Source: Mycobacterium scrofulaceum (GTDB taxonomy: Bacteria > Actinomycetota > Actinomycetes > Mycobacteriales > Mycobacteriaceae). Taken from it: 58,614 nucleotides of DNA. The stretch spans positions 1 to 58,614 of the forward strand of contig NZ_MVIJ01000036.1 in NCBI RefSeq assembly GCF_002086735.1, read 5' to 3'. The stretch's first letter is position 1, and the number at the start of each line of letters is the position of its first letter. The notes under the pieces were generated by a model. It worked only from the letters and a program-made list of their open reading frames with translations, searched no databases and had not been told where the DNA came from. Shown here in pieces: positions 44,705-52,882 of this stretch. Made by a program: the position numbers and the translations under genes.

Positions 44705-46222
44705 TTAGCGACCCAGGATCGCCAGAAGCGCCCGGCGGAGTTCAGCCTCGGGGTCGGCGGGCAACGCCTCCGCGCGCCACCCGATGAAGTCGTCGGGGCG
44801 GACCAACAGCGCCCCGTCGGGGGCGAGCCCGGTGGCCGCCGCCCACTCGTCGGTATAGACCCGGTGCGCGGCCACCGACGCCGAAGCCGCGGCGGCACAC
44901 CACCGTTCGTCGCCGGTGAGCACGGTGAACCCCGGATCCAGCAGGTCGAGCGTCGACACGCCGTCGCCCACCCATACGTGCGGGACCCGGGTGCCGGTTT
45001 GGCCGCGCAACTCCCCCACCAGCTGCAACGTATCCGCGCCATACCGGTAGCCGATGAGCAGCTCGAACATCGAGCACTCTTCGTCGGCCGGCAACCGCGG
45101 GCCGTCGTCGCTCATGGGAAGCACGGCCAGCGTCGGCCCGGTCAGCGACTGCCGGGCGGCGAACCTCCCCACCGGGTGGCGCTCGGCGTGATAGGTGTCC
45201 AGCAGCGCCGGGCCGGCGGTCCCGTTCACCACGGCGGCCAGTTTCCAGGCCAGGTTGTGTGCGCTCTGGATGGCGGTGTTGGCGCCACCGGCCTTGAACG
45301 GTGGCATGGTGTGGGCCGCATCGCCGACGAGAAAGACTCGGCCGCAGCCGAATTGGTCGGCCACCTGCTCGTAGGGCTGCCACGCCGCGACCTCGATGAC
45401 GTCGATGTCGATCCGCTCGCCGATCGCGACGGTGAGGATCTCGCGGCACCGCTGCGGCGTGAACTCCTCGGCCGACTCGCCCTTGCCGGGAAAGTACGTG
45501 GTGATGAACATCCCCAACTCCCCGTCGACCAACAGGAAGATGCCGTCCACGTCGGCGTTCTTGACCTGCACGGCGTCCCCGTCGGCCAACTGCGAGACGA
45601 ACTTCGTCCAGGGCGCGCGGAAGTAGATGAAGACGACGAAGATCGGTAGCGCGCCGTAGCCGGACGTGGTGATGCCCAACCAATTCCGGATCGGGCTGTG
45701 CACACCGTCGGCGCCGACGAGGTAGTCGGCGCGGACGGTCTCGGATCCCCCGGTGTCCCGATCGCGCACCACCGCGGTGACACCCGCCCCATCCTGCTCG
45801 AGCGAGGCCAGTTCCGTCCCGTACCGCACCTCGCTGCCCCGGCGGCGCGTTTCGGCGAGCAGGATGGGCTCGAGCCTGCTCTGCGGGCAGTATTGCGCGG
45901 CGGGCTCGGGACTCAGCGCGTCCAGGCCCGCGAAGATCGCGTTGACGTCGATGGCCAGTCGCTCCTCGGGGCTGTTGAGCGCCGGCCGGACCATCATCGC
46001 CGAGACGTGGTCGGCCACCGCATGCACCTCGTCGCGCAGACCCAGACCCCGCAGGATTTCGAGGCTGCGAAAGCTCAGGTTGCGGGCTTTCGGATAGATG
46101 AACACCTCGCGCCGCCTTTCCACCAGCAACGAGCCGACCCCGTGTTTCGCCAGCAATGCCGACGTCGCGAGGCCGGCGGCGCCGGCGCCGACGATGAGGA
46201 CGGGAACGCGGGTGAGTGTCAT
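44705..46222 (-). CDS. FAD-dependent aromatic-ring monooxygenase (PheA/TfdB family)
   Basis: A 505-residue class A flavoprotein monooxygenase. The FAD Rossmann motif is VLIVGAGAAGLATSALLAKHG (about residues 7-27), the DG motif is LVGADGVHSPIRNWLG, the GD motif is VFLVGDAAHTMPPFKAGGANT, and a thioredoxin-like C-terminal domain closes the protein. Such enzymes hydroxylate phenols or polyketide-like aromatics with NAD(P)H. The start is ATG at 46222, since the longer frame upstream runs across the divergent deaminase gene. It is convergent with the hairpin-bounded cassette and divergent from the cytosine deaminase, with 76 bp between the start codons. Confidence 0.92.
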   Translation of the reverse strand: MTLTRVPVLIVGAGAAGLATSALLAKHGVGSLLVERRREVFIYPKARNLSFRSLEILRGLGLRDEVHAVADHVSAMMVRPALNSPEERLAIDVNAIFAGLDALSPEPAAQYCPQSRLEPILLAETRRRGSEVRYGTELASLEQDGAGVTAVVRDRDTGGSETVRADYLVGADGVHSPIRNWLGITTSGYGALPIFVVFIYFRAPWTKFVSQLADGDAVQVKNADVDGIFLLVDGELGMFITTYFPGKGESAEEFTPQRCREILTVAIGERIDIDVIEVAAWQPYEQVADQFGCGRVFLVGDAAHTMPPFKAGGANTAIQSAHNLAWKLAAVVNGTAGPALLDTYHAERHPVGRFAARQSLTGPTLAVLPMSDDGPRLPADEECSMFELLIGYRYGADTLQLVGELRGQTGTRVPHVWVGDGVSTLDLLDPGFTVLTGDERWCAAAASASVAAHRVYTDEWAAATGLAPDGALLVRPDDFIGWRAEALPADPEAELRRALLAILGR

Positions 46223-46298
46223 GCATGAAATGGTAGTCGCTGTCATTCGATATTCACAGTCAGAACTGCATCGGAGCCCCGTAGTGGAAGATGGGCTC

Positions 46299-46751
46299 GT
46301 GACCCTCCCCGCGCCGGCGCTGATGGACGTCGCCGTCGAGGAGGCACGGGCCGGCCTGGCGGAGGGCGGCATCCCGATCGGGGCCGCGCTGTTCACCGCG
46401 GACGGCGTGCTGCTCGGGCGCGGCCGCAATCGCCGCGTGCAACACGGCGACCCCTCGTTGCACGCGGAGGTGGACGCGTTCCGCGCGGCCGGCCGGCAGC
46501 GCGACTACCGCTCCACCGTCATGGTGACCACGCTCTCGCCGTGCTGGTACTGCAGCGGCCTGGTCCGCCAGTTCAACATCGGTTCGCTCCTCATCGGCGA
46601 ATGCCGGACGTTCAGCGGCGGGCACGATTGGCTGGCGGACAACGGGGTCCGGGTCACGGTGCTCGACGACGAGCGCTGCGCAACCATGATGGCGGCCTTC
46701 ATCGCCGAGCACCCGGACCTGTGGCACGAGGACATCGGCCTGGCGCCCTAG
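46299..46751 (+). CDS. Cytosine deaminase-like protein, fungal (FCY1) type
   Basis: A 150-residue cytidine-deaminase-fold enzyme. Zinc ligands are His55 (LHAEVDAF, with catalytic Glu57) and Cys82/Cys85 in SPCWYC. The C-terminal part reads VLDDERC, then FIAEHPDLWHEDIG, which closely follows the end of yeast cytosine deaminase, so deamination of cytosine to uracil (salvage) is the best guess. Bacterial cytosine deaminases of the CodA type are unrelated amidohydrolases. The GTG at 46299 gives a length near that of yeast Fcy1; an ATG at 46221 is possible but overlaps the divergent gene's start. Its stop overlaps the glpD stop (CTAG). Confidence 0.85.
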   Translation: MTLPAPALMDVAVEEARAGLAEGGIPIGAALFTADGVLLGRGRNRRVQHGDPSLHAEVDAFRAAGRQRDYRSTVMVTTLSPCWYCSGLVRQFNIGSLLIGECRTFSGGHDWLADNGVRVTVLDDERCATMMAAFIAEHPDLWHEDIGLAP

Positions 46752-48292
46752 CCGAACCGCGCCACGAACTCCTCCGCCACCGCCAACACCCGCTCGCGAT
46801 CGGACTCCACCAACCCGATGCGGGTTCGTCGATCCAGAATGTCGGAGACGTCCAGCGCACCCTCGTGGGTGATCGCGTACTCGAATTCCGCCCGGGTGAC
46901 GTCGATGCCCTCGGCGACCGGATCGGTCGGCCGCGTACAGGCGGCGGTGGTGACGACCTTGGCCGCCTCGGCGCCGTAGCGCTGTACCAGCGACTCCGGC
47001 AACTCGGCACCGGAGCCCGCGCCGGCCGCCCCGGGGTTGGCGGGCGCGCCGATCAGCGGCAGGTTGTGGGTCCGGCACTTCGCGGCCCGCAGGCGGCGCA
47101 GGCCGACGGCGCGGTCCAGCACGTCCTGTGCCATGTATCGGTATTCGGTCAGCTTGCCGCCGATCACGCTGATCACCCCCGACGCCGATTCGACGACGGC
47201 GTGTTCGCGCGAGACGTCGGCGGTGCGGCCCTCGCCGGTGTCGATCAGCGGGCGCAGCCCCGCGTAGGCGCCGATGACGTCGGCCGGCCCGAGCGCGACC
47301 CCCAACGCCGTGTTCACGGTGTCCAGCAGGAACGTGACCTCGTCCGCGGACGGCGCGGGCACGTCCGGGATCGGTCCGGGGGCCGCCTCGTCGGTCAGCC
47401 CCAGGTACACCCGCCCCAGCTGCTCGGGCATGGCGAAGACGAAGCGGTTGAGCTCTCCGGGAATCGGGATCGTCAGCGCCGCGGTGGGATTGCCGAACGC
47501 GGCGGCGTCGAACACCAGGTGGGTGCCGCGGCTGGGCCGCAGCCGCAACAGGCCGTCGATCTCGGCCGCCCACACCCCGGCCGCGTTGATCACCGCGCGG
47601 GCCGAAACGTCGAACGACTGCCCCGCGCGCCGGTCGGTCAACCGCACCGAGGTGCCGGTGGCGGGCGACGCCGCCACGTAGGTCAGGATCCGGGCGCCGT
47701 GCTGCGCGGCGGTACGCGCGACCGCGGTGACCAGCCGGGCGTCGTCGATGAGCTGCCCGTCGTAGGCCAGCAGGCCGCCGTCCAGGCCGTCGCGCCGAAC
47801 GGTGGGCGCCATCCGCACCACGCGCTCCGGCCCGATTCGGCGCGACCGCGGCAGGATCGACGACGGCGTCCCCGCCAGCGTCCGCAACGCGTCGCCGGCC
47901 AGGAACCCCGCGCGCACCAGCGCGCGCTTGCCCCGGCCCATGGACGGCAGCAGCGGAACCACCTGCGGCATCGCATGGACCAGATGAGGGGCGTTGCGGC
48001 TCATCAGGATTCCGCGTTCGAGGGCGCTGCGGCGGGCGATCCCCACGTTGCCGGTCGCCAGGTACCGCAGGCCGCCGTGGACCAGCTTCGAGCTCCACCG
48101 GCTGGTGCCGAAGGCCAGGTCGTGCTTGTCCACCAGCGCCACCCGCAGCCCCCGCGACGCGGCGTCCAGCGCGATCCCCGCGCCGGTGATGCCGCCGCCG
48201 ATCACCATGACATCGAGCGGCTCGCCGTCGGCGAGCGCCGTCAGGTCGGCCGCCCGGCGGGCGGCGTTCAGCGCGGTGGGGTCGGCGATCAC
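46748..48292 (-). CDS. glpD: Glycerol-3-phosphate dehydrogenase (FAD)
   Basis: A 514-residue membrane-associated flavoenzyme oxidising glycerol-3-phosphate to dihydroxyacetone phosphate and feeding electrons to quinones. The FAD motif MVIGGGITGAGIALDAASRG lies at about residues 29-48. DLAFGTSRWSSKLVHGGLRYL is the diagnostic GlpD block, and a C-terminal helical DAO_C domain has CRTHNLPLIG and YAITHEGALDVSDILDRRTR. It corresponds to GlpD1 (Rv2249c) by position next to a TetR gene. GTG at 48292 overlaps the stop of the TetR gene (GTGA). Confidence 0.95.
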   Translation of the reverse strand: MIADPTALNAARRAADLTALADGEPLDVMVIGGGITGAGIALDAASRGLRVALVDKHDLAFGTSRWSSKLVHGGLRYLATGNVGIARRSALERGILMSRNAPHLVHAMPQVVPLLPSMGRGKRALVRAGFLAGDALRTLAGTPSSILPRSRRIGPERVVRMAPTVRRDGLDGGLLAYDGQLIDDARLVTAVARTAAQHGARILTYVAASPATGTSVRLTDRRAGQSFDVSARAVINAAGVWAAEIDGLLRLRPSRGTHLVFDAAAFGNPTAALTIPIPGELNRFVFAMPEQLGRVYLGLTDEAAPGPIPDVPAPSADEVTFLLDTVNTALGVALGPADVIGAYAGLRPLIDTGEGRTADVSREHAVVESASGVISVIGGKLTEYRYMAQDVLDRAVGLRRLRAAKCRTHNLPLIGAPANPGAAGAGSGAELPESLVQRYGAEAAKVVTTAACTRPTDPVAEGIDVTRAEFEYAITHEGALDVSDILDRRTRIGLVESDRERVLAVAEEFVARFG

Positions 48293-48864
48293 GACAGGTA
48301 TCCGTTCAGCGAGTGGGCGAGTTCGCCGGCCAGCGTGTCGGCGTCCAGGATCGGTTCGACGATCTGCGCCGACTGGATGGTCGACTGCGCGATCAGCAAC
48401 ACCATGGTGGCCATCTGGACGGGGTCGCCGGCGCGGACGCTGCCGTTGCGCTGGGCCACCCGCAGCCGCGCGGCGAGGGCGTCGATGAGCATGTGCTGGC
48501 TGGTTCCGAGCCGCTCGGTGATGTAGATCGGCGCCAGCTCGGAGTGCAGCACCGACATCACCAGCCGGTCCCGGCGGAGCAGGTCGGCCACCGTAACGAT
48601 CTGCCGCACCAGCGATTCCCTGTCGTCGCCGAGCAGCGGGGCCTCGCGCATCACCTCGGTGACGTGACGGGTCAGCAGCGCCGCCACGATCGACTGCGTG
48701 TCCGGCCAGCGCCGGTACACCGTCGGCCTGCTGACGCCGGCGCGGCGCGCGATCTCGGCGAGGGTCACCCGGTCGACACCGAAATCGACCACACAGCTGG
48801 CTGCTGCCGCGAGGATGCGCTCCGCGGTGTCTACCCGCGAACGATCGTTACTGATTGACAGCAT
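48289..48864 (-). CDS. TetR family transcriptional regulator (Rv2250c-like)
   Basis: A 191-residue regulator with a TetR helix-turn-helix at residues 13-60 (RVTLAEIARRAGVSRPTVYRRW) and a helical ligand domain. It is cotranscribed with glpD (four-base overlap) and divergent from the AGPS-like flavoprotein, whose start is only 17 bp away, so it probably controls both directions. The ligand may be a lipid or glycerol-derived metabolite; this is inference. ATG at 48864 (MLSISNDRSR) is the best start. A longer upstream frame crosses the divergent gene and was rejected. Confidence 0.92.
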   Translation of the reverse strand: MLSISNDRSRVDTAERILAAAASCVVDFGVDRVTLAEIARRAGVSRPTVYRRWPDTQSIVAALLTRHVTEVMREAPLLGDDRESLVRQIVTVADLLRRDRLVMSVLHSELAPIYITERLGTSQHMLIDALAARLRVAQRNGSVRAGDPVQMATMVLLIAQSTIQSAQIVEPILDADTLAGELAHSLNGYLS

Positions 48865-48881
48865 GTGTAATACTGTAACGC
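48865..48881. promoter_or_regulatory. 17-bp divergent gap with TGTAA repeats (candidate TetR operator)
   Basis: The whole space between two divergent start codons (48864 and 48882) is 17 bp. It holds TGTAA at 48866-48870 and again at 48874-48878, with small GTAnTAC and TACnGTA dyads overlapping. No room exists for a conventional 5' leader, so at least one transcript must be leaderless or start inside the opposite gene. Confidence 0.45.
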
Positions 48882-50492
48882 ATGACGCAACCCGAGGGCC
48901 TCCTCCCCCCGATGAAATGGAACGCCTGGGGGGATCCCGCCGCGGCCAAGCCGCTTTCCGAGGGCATCCGGGCGTTGCTGAAACAGGCCGTGGGCGTGGA
49001 GGATTCGACCGCGGGCGAGCTCGAACGCGCCCAGGTGCGGCTGCGCCCCTCGGCATTGTCGCAGGCGCACCGCGAGGCGCTGGCCGAACTCGTCGGCGCC
49101 CCCTACTGCCGCACCGCGGACCGGGATCGGTTGCTGCACGCCGGCGGCAAGTCCACGCTCGACCTGTTGCGCCGCAAGGACACCGGGGTGCAGGACGCGC
49201 CCGATGCCATCCTGCTGCCCGGCGACGAGGACGCCGTCGCCACGATCCTGCGCTATTGCTCCCATCACCGCATCGGCGTCGTCCCCTTCGGGGGCGGCAC
49301 CAGCGTGGTCGGCGGTCTGGATCCCCTCCGCGGCGACTTCCCGGCCGTGGTGTCACTGGACCTGCGCCGCCTCGACCGGCTGATCTCCCTCGACGAGGTG
49401 TCCGGGCAGGCCGTCTTCGAAGCCGGCGTCACCGGACCGGACGCGGAGCGTTTGCTTGGCGCCCAGGGCTTTTCGCTCGGTCATTTCCCGCAGAGCTTCG
49501 AATACGCGACCATCGGGGGGTTCGCCGCCACGCGCTCGTCCGGGCAGGACTCGGCGGGCTACGGACGGTTCAACGACATGGTGCGCGGCCTGCGGGTGGT
49601 CACCCCGGTCGGCACCCTGGACCTGGGCCGCGCGCCCGAATCCGCCGCGGGCCCCGACCTGCGCCAGCTGCTCATCGGCTCGGAGGGCACCTTCGGAGTC
49701 ATCACCCGCGTGCGCCTGCGGGTGCACCGCGTTCCGGAAGCCGTCCGCTACGAGGCATGGTCCTTCCCCGACTTCGCGAGCGGCGCCGCAGCCCTGCGCG
49801 CCGTCACGCAAACGGCCACCGGCGCCACCGTCCTGCGGCTCTCCGACGAGGTCGAGACGGGCGTCAACCTGGCCACCACCGACGCGATCGGCGAAAGCCA
49901 GATCACCGGCGGCTGCCTGGCCATCACCGTGTTCGAGGGCAGCGCGGAACACGTGGAAAGCCGGCACGCCGAAACCAGCGCCCTGCTCGCGGCGCGTGGC
50001 GGGACGTCGCTGGGCGAAGGGCCGGCGCGGGCCTGGGAGCACGGCCGGTTCGGCGCGCCGTACCTGCGCGACTCGCTGCTGTCGGCCGGCGCGCTCTGCG
50101 AGACGCTCGAGACCGCCACCGATTGGTCCAACATCCCCACGCTGAAATCCGCTGTCACACAGGCGCTTACCGACGCCTTGGCGGCGAGCGGCACGCCGGC
50201 GCTGGTGATGTGCCACATCTCGCACGTCTACCCCACGGGCGCGTCGCTGTACTTCACCGTGGTCGCCGGGCAGCGCGGCAATCCCATCGAACAATGGCGG
50301 GCCGCGAAGAAGGCCGCGTGCGACGCGATCATGGGCGCCGGCGGGACGATCACCCACCACCATGCGGTCGGCGCCGACCACCGGCCCTGGATGCGCGACG
50401 AGGTGGGCGAGCTGGGCGTGCGGGTCTTGCACGCGGTGAAGGCGACGCTGGATCCGGCGGGAATCCTCAACCCCGGCAAGCTGATTCCATGA
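48882..50492 (+). CDS. FAD-binding oxidase, alkyldihydroxyacetonephosphate synthase (AGPS)-like
   Basis: A 536-residue VAO-type flavoprotein. Its N-terminus has MKWNAWGDP, a hallmark of alkyl-DHAP synthases. The FAD-binding part has VVPFGGGTSVVGGLDP and LLIGSEGTFGVITRVRLRV. The C-terminal active-site cluster is GGTITHHHAVGADHRPWM. Eukaryotic AGPS swaps the acyl group of acyl-DHAP for a fatty alcohol, starting ether lipid synthesis. Glp-type dehydrogenases in the same architecture are alternatives. The ATG at 48882 is 17 bp from the divergent TetR start. The stop overlaps the lipid kinase start (ATGA). In M. tuberculosis H37Rv the corresponding gene appears, from memory, shortened or split; here it is intact. 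Confidence 0.88.
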   Translation: MTQPEGLLPPMKWNAWGDPAAAKPLSEGIRALLKQAVGVEDSTAGELERAQVRLRPSALSQAHREALAELVGAPYCRTADRDRLLHAGGKSTLDLLRRKDTGVQDAPDAILLPGDEDAVATILRYCSHHRIGVVPFGGGTSVVGGLDPLRGDFPAVVSLDLRRLDRLISLDEVSGQAVFEAGVTGPDAERLLGAQGFSLGHFPQSFEYATIGGFAATRSSGQDSAGYGRFNDMVRGLRVVTPVGTLDLGRAPESAAGPDLRQLLIGSEGTFGVITRVRLRVHRVPEAVRYEAWSFPDFASGAAALRAVTQTATGATVLRLSDEVETGVNLATTDAIGESQITGGCLAITVFEGSAEHVESRHAETSALLAARGGTSLGEGPARAWEHGRFGAPYLRDSLLSAGALCETLETATDWSNIPTLKSAVTQALTDALAASGTPALVMCHISHVYPTGASLYFTVVAGQRGNPIEQWRAAKKAACDAIMGAGGTITHHHAVGADHRPWMRDEVGELGVRVLHAVKATLDPAGILNPGKLIP

Positions 50493-51406
50493 ATCGTCGC
50501 GAGATTCGGAAGGTCATCGCACTGACCAATCCGGTGTCGGGGCACGGCGCCGCGATCCGGGCGGCGCAGGTCGCGATCGCGCGACTGCACCATCGCGGGG
50601 TCGAGGTGGTCGAGATCATCGGCGACGACGCGCAGGACGCGCGCTACCTGGTGAGCGCGGCGCTCGAGAAGGGCGCCGACGCGGTCATGGTCACCGGCGG
50701 CGACGGCGTCGTCTCCAACGCGCTACAAGTGCTCGCCGGCACCGACGTCCCGCTGGGCATCGTCGCGGCGGGCACGGGCAATGACCATGCCCGCGAATTC
50801 GGGCTGCCCACAAAGGATCCGGAAGCCGCGGCCGACATCATCGTCGACGGCTTCGTCGAGACCATCGATTTGGGCCGGATTCGGGACGCCGGCGGGGCCG
50901 AGAAGTGGTTCGGCACGGTGGCCGCCACCGGATTCGACTCCTTGGTGACCGACCGGGCCAACCGGATGAGCTGGCCGCACGGCCGGCTGCGGTACTACCT
51001 CGCGATGCTCGCCGAGCTATCGCAGCTGCGGCTCTTGCCGTTCCGTCTGGTGCTCGACGGGACGCGCGAGATCGATGCCGACATCACGCTGGCCGCCTTC
51101 GGCAACACCCGCAGCTACGGCGGAGGCCTGCTGATCTGCCCGCACGCCGATCACACCGACGGCCTGCTCGACATCACGATGGTGCACTCGGCGTCGCGGG
51201 CGAAGCTGGTCCGCCTGTTCCCGACGGTGATGACGGGCACCCACGTCGACCTCGACGAGGTGAGCACCACGCGGGCCCGAACCATCCACGTCGAGTGCCC
51301 GGGGATCAACGTCTACGCCGACGGCGACTTCGCCTGTCCGCTGCCCGCCGACATCGCGGCGGTTCCGGGCGCGCTGCGGATCCTGCGCCGGGCCGGCGAC
51401 AAATAG
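50489..51406 (+). CDS. Diacylglycerol kinase / lipid kinase (Rv2252-like)
   Basis: A 305-residue DagK-fold lipid kinase. The nucleotide site is VTGGDGVVSNAL (70-81), with IVAAGTGNDHAREFG (92-106) following. The C-terminal domain carries NTRSYGGGLLICPHADHTDGLLDI. The M. tuberculosis homologue phosphorylates diacylglycerol to phosphatidic acid and affects phosphatidylinositol mannoside synthesis. ATG at 50489 overlaps the stop of the AGPS-like gene, so the two form one transcription unit. Together with glpD on the opposite strand they frame a glycerolipid locus. Confidence 0.94.
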   Translation: MNRREIRKVIALTNPVSGHGAAIRAAQVAIARLHHRGVEVVEIIGDDAQDARYLVSAALEKGADAVMVTGGDGVVSNALQVLAGTDVPLGIVAAGTGNDHAREFGLPTKDPEAAADIIVDGFVETIDLGRIRDAGGAEKWFGTVAATGFDSLVTDRANRMSWPHGRLRYYLAMLAELSQLRLLPFRLVLDGTREIDADITLAAFGNTRSYGGGLLICPHADHTDGLLDITMVHSASRAKLVRLFPTVMTGTHVDLDEVSTTRARTIHVECPGINVYADGDFACPLPADIAAVPGALRILRRAGDK

Positions 51407-51409
51407 CGG

Positions 51410-51922
51410 CTACCCGACCCCCCGGCTGAGCCAGCTCACCTCGCCGACCTCGCCGCCGTCGCGGTACGCCTCCAGCGCGTCGTCCCACGCCGTGCCCAGC
51501 ACCGTGTCCAGCTCGGCGGCCAGGGTGTCGGCGCCATGCGCCATCAGCGCGCGCAGCCGCATCTCCCCGACCATCACGTCGCCATTGGCGCTCATCGCCC
51601 CGCTCCACAAGCCGAGCTGCGGGGTGTGGCTGAACCGCTGGCCGTCCACTCCGGGGCTGGGGTCCTCGGTGACCTCGAACCGCAGCACCGACCAGGACCG
51701 CAGGGCGTTGGCCAGCCTGGCCCCGGTACCCACCGGACCCACCCAGTTGGTGACCGCGCGCAACTGTCCGGGCATGGCCGGCTGCGGCGTCCACGTGAGG
51801 TTCGCCTTCGACCCCAGGGTCGACGACAACGCCCACTCGACATGCGGGCATACCGCCGCTGGCGAGGCGTGCACGTACACCACGCCAGTCGTCACGTCGG
51901 CGAATTGATTCGACGCACGCAT
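51410..51922 (-). CDS. DUF3145 family protein
   Basis: A 170-residue protein of the actinobacterial DUF3145 family, function unknown. Characteristic segments are VVYVHASPAAVCPHVEWALSS, AVTNWVGPVGTGARLANALR, LRFEVTEDPSPGVDGQRFSHT and ANGDVMVGEMRLRALM. The fold has been little studied; no catalytic motif is evident. AAGGAGCAGGAA directly before the ATG at 51922 (MRASNQFADVTTG) decides the start over an upstream in-frame codon. It is convergent with the lipid kinase, and its promoter must lie in the 141 bp (51923-52063) that also follow the serine hydrolase gene's 3' end. Confidence 0.88.
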   Translation of the reverse strand: MRASNQFADVTTGVVYVHASPAAVCPHVEWALSSTLGSKANLTWTPQPAMPGQLRAVTNWVGPVGTGARLANALRSWSVLRFEVTEDPSPGVDGQRFSHTPQLGLWSGAMSANGDVMVGEMRLRALMAHGADTLAAELDTVLGTAWDDALEAYRDGGEVGEVSWLSRGVG

Positions 51923-52063
51923 TTCCTGCTCCTTCGGTTCCACGAGGGACGTCTTCCCCAACGACCTGGCGGGACCTGGCAAGCAGGATGCCTAACTATT
52001 TTGTGTGTCGTGCGTGTCTATTGTGCCCTGTGATACCCATGTTGCGCTAGTGTGCATTTTCTC

Positions 52064-52882
52064 TTAGCCGCATTCGGCTATCACGGCGTCGGAAATGGCC
52101 GGCCACGGCCGCAGCGCCCACTCCCCGAAATCGCGGTCGGTGAGGGCCACCAGCGCCAGGTCCCGGTCGGGATCGGCCCAGATGAAACCGCCCGCCTGGC
52201 CGAAATGGCCGTACGTCCGCGGCGAGTTGGACGCGCCGGTCCAGTGCGGCGATTTGGCGTCCCGGATCTCGAAACCCAGCCCCCAGTCGTTGGGCCGCTG
52301 GACGCCGTAACCGGGCAGCACGCCGTCCAGGCCGGGAAATTGCACGGTCGTCGCCTCGGCGTGCAGCTGAGCCGACACCGTCGCGGGCCGCAACAGCTCC
52401 GAGGCGAATTTCGCCAGGTCGGCGACCGTGGACACCGCCCCGAACCCCGCGGCCGCCGCGCCGCCATCCAGCTTGGTGGAAGCCATCCCGAGCGGCTGGA
52501 ACACCGCCTCGGCCAGGTAGCGGCCGAATTCGATGCCGGACTCGCGCTCGACGGTCTGGGCCAGCACGGTGAAGCCGTGGTTGGAGTAGATGCGCCGCGC
52601 CCCCGGCGCGGCCAGCACGTGGTCGTTGTGCATCGCCAGCCCCGACGCGTGCGCCAGCAGGTGCCGGACCGTGGCGCCCGGCGGTCCGGCGGGGGTGTCC
52701 AGGTCGACGACGCCCTCTTCGACCGCGACGTGCACGGCCCGGGCCACCAGCGGCTTGGTCACCGAAGCCAGCGCGAACACCCGCTCGGTGTCCCCCCGGC
52801 CGGCCAGCACGCCGCCGGGTCCGATCGCCGCCGCGGCGGCGGCCCCGACCGGCCAGTCATCCAGGGCGTCGAGGGCCGCCAT
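52064..52882 (-). CDS. Beta-lactamase-related serine hydrolase
   Basis: A 272-residue penicillin-binding-protein-fold hydrolase. The active-site serine and lysine are Ser40 and Lys43 in SVTK, the second motif is YSN (99-101), and the third is HFGQAG near residue 225, replacing the KTG of true beta-lactamases. There is no signal peptide, so it is probably a cytosolic esterase or peptidase of the class C-like EstB type. ATG at 52882 shares its A with the upstream methyltransferase stop (TGATG). The start of the protein is short compared with exported relatives. Confidence 0.88.
   Translation of the reverse strand: MAALDALDDWPVGAAAAAAIGPGGVLAGRGDTERVFALASVTKPLVARAVHVAVEEGVVDLDTPAGPPGATVRHLLAHASGLAMHNDHVLAAPGARRIYSNHGFTVLAQTVERESGIEFGRYLAEAVFQPLGMASTKLDGGAAAAGFGAVSTVADLAKFASELLRPATVSAQLHAEATTVQFPGLDGVLPGYGVQRPNDWGLGFEIRDAKSPHWTGASNSPRTYGHFGQAGGFIWADPDRDLALVALTDRDFGEWALRPWPAISDAVIAECG

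Noticed and set aside
48698..50492. An extended frame reading through the TetR gene region into the AGPS-like gene on the plus strand.
   Set aside because: It is out of frame with the flavoprotein until the kinase region, and the AGPS-like start at 48882 gives full motifs.
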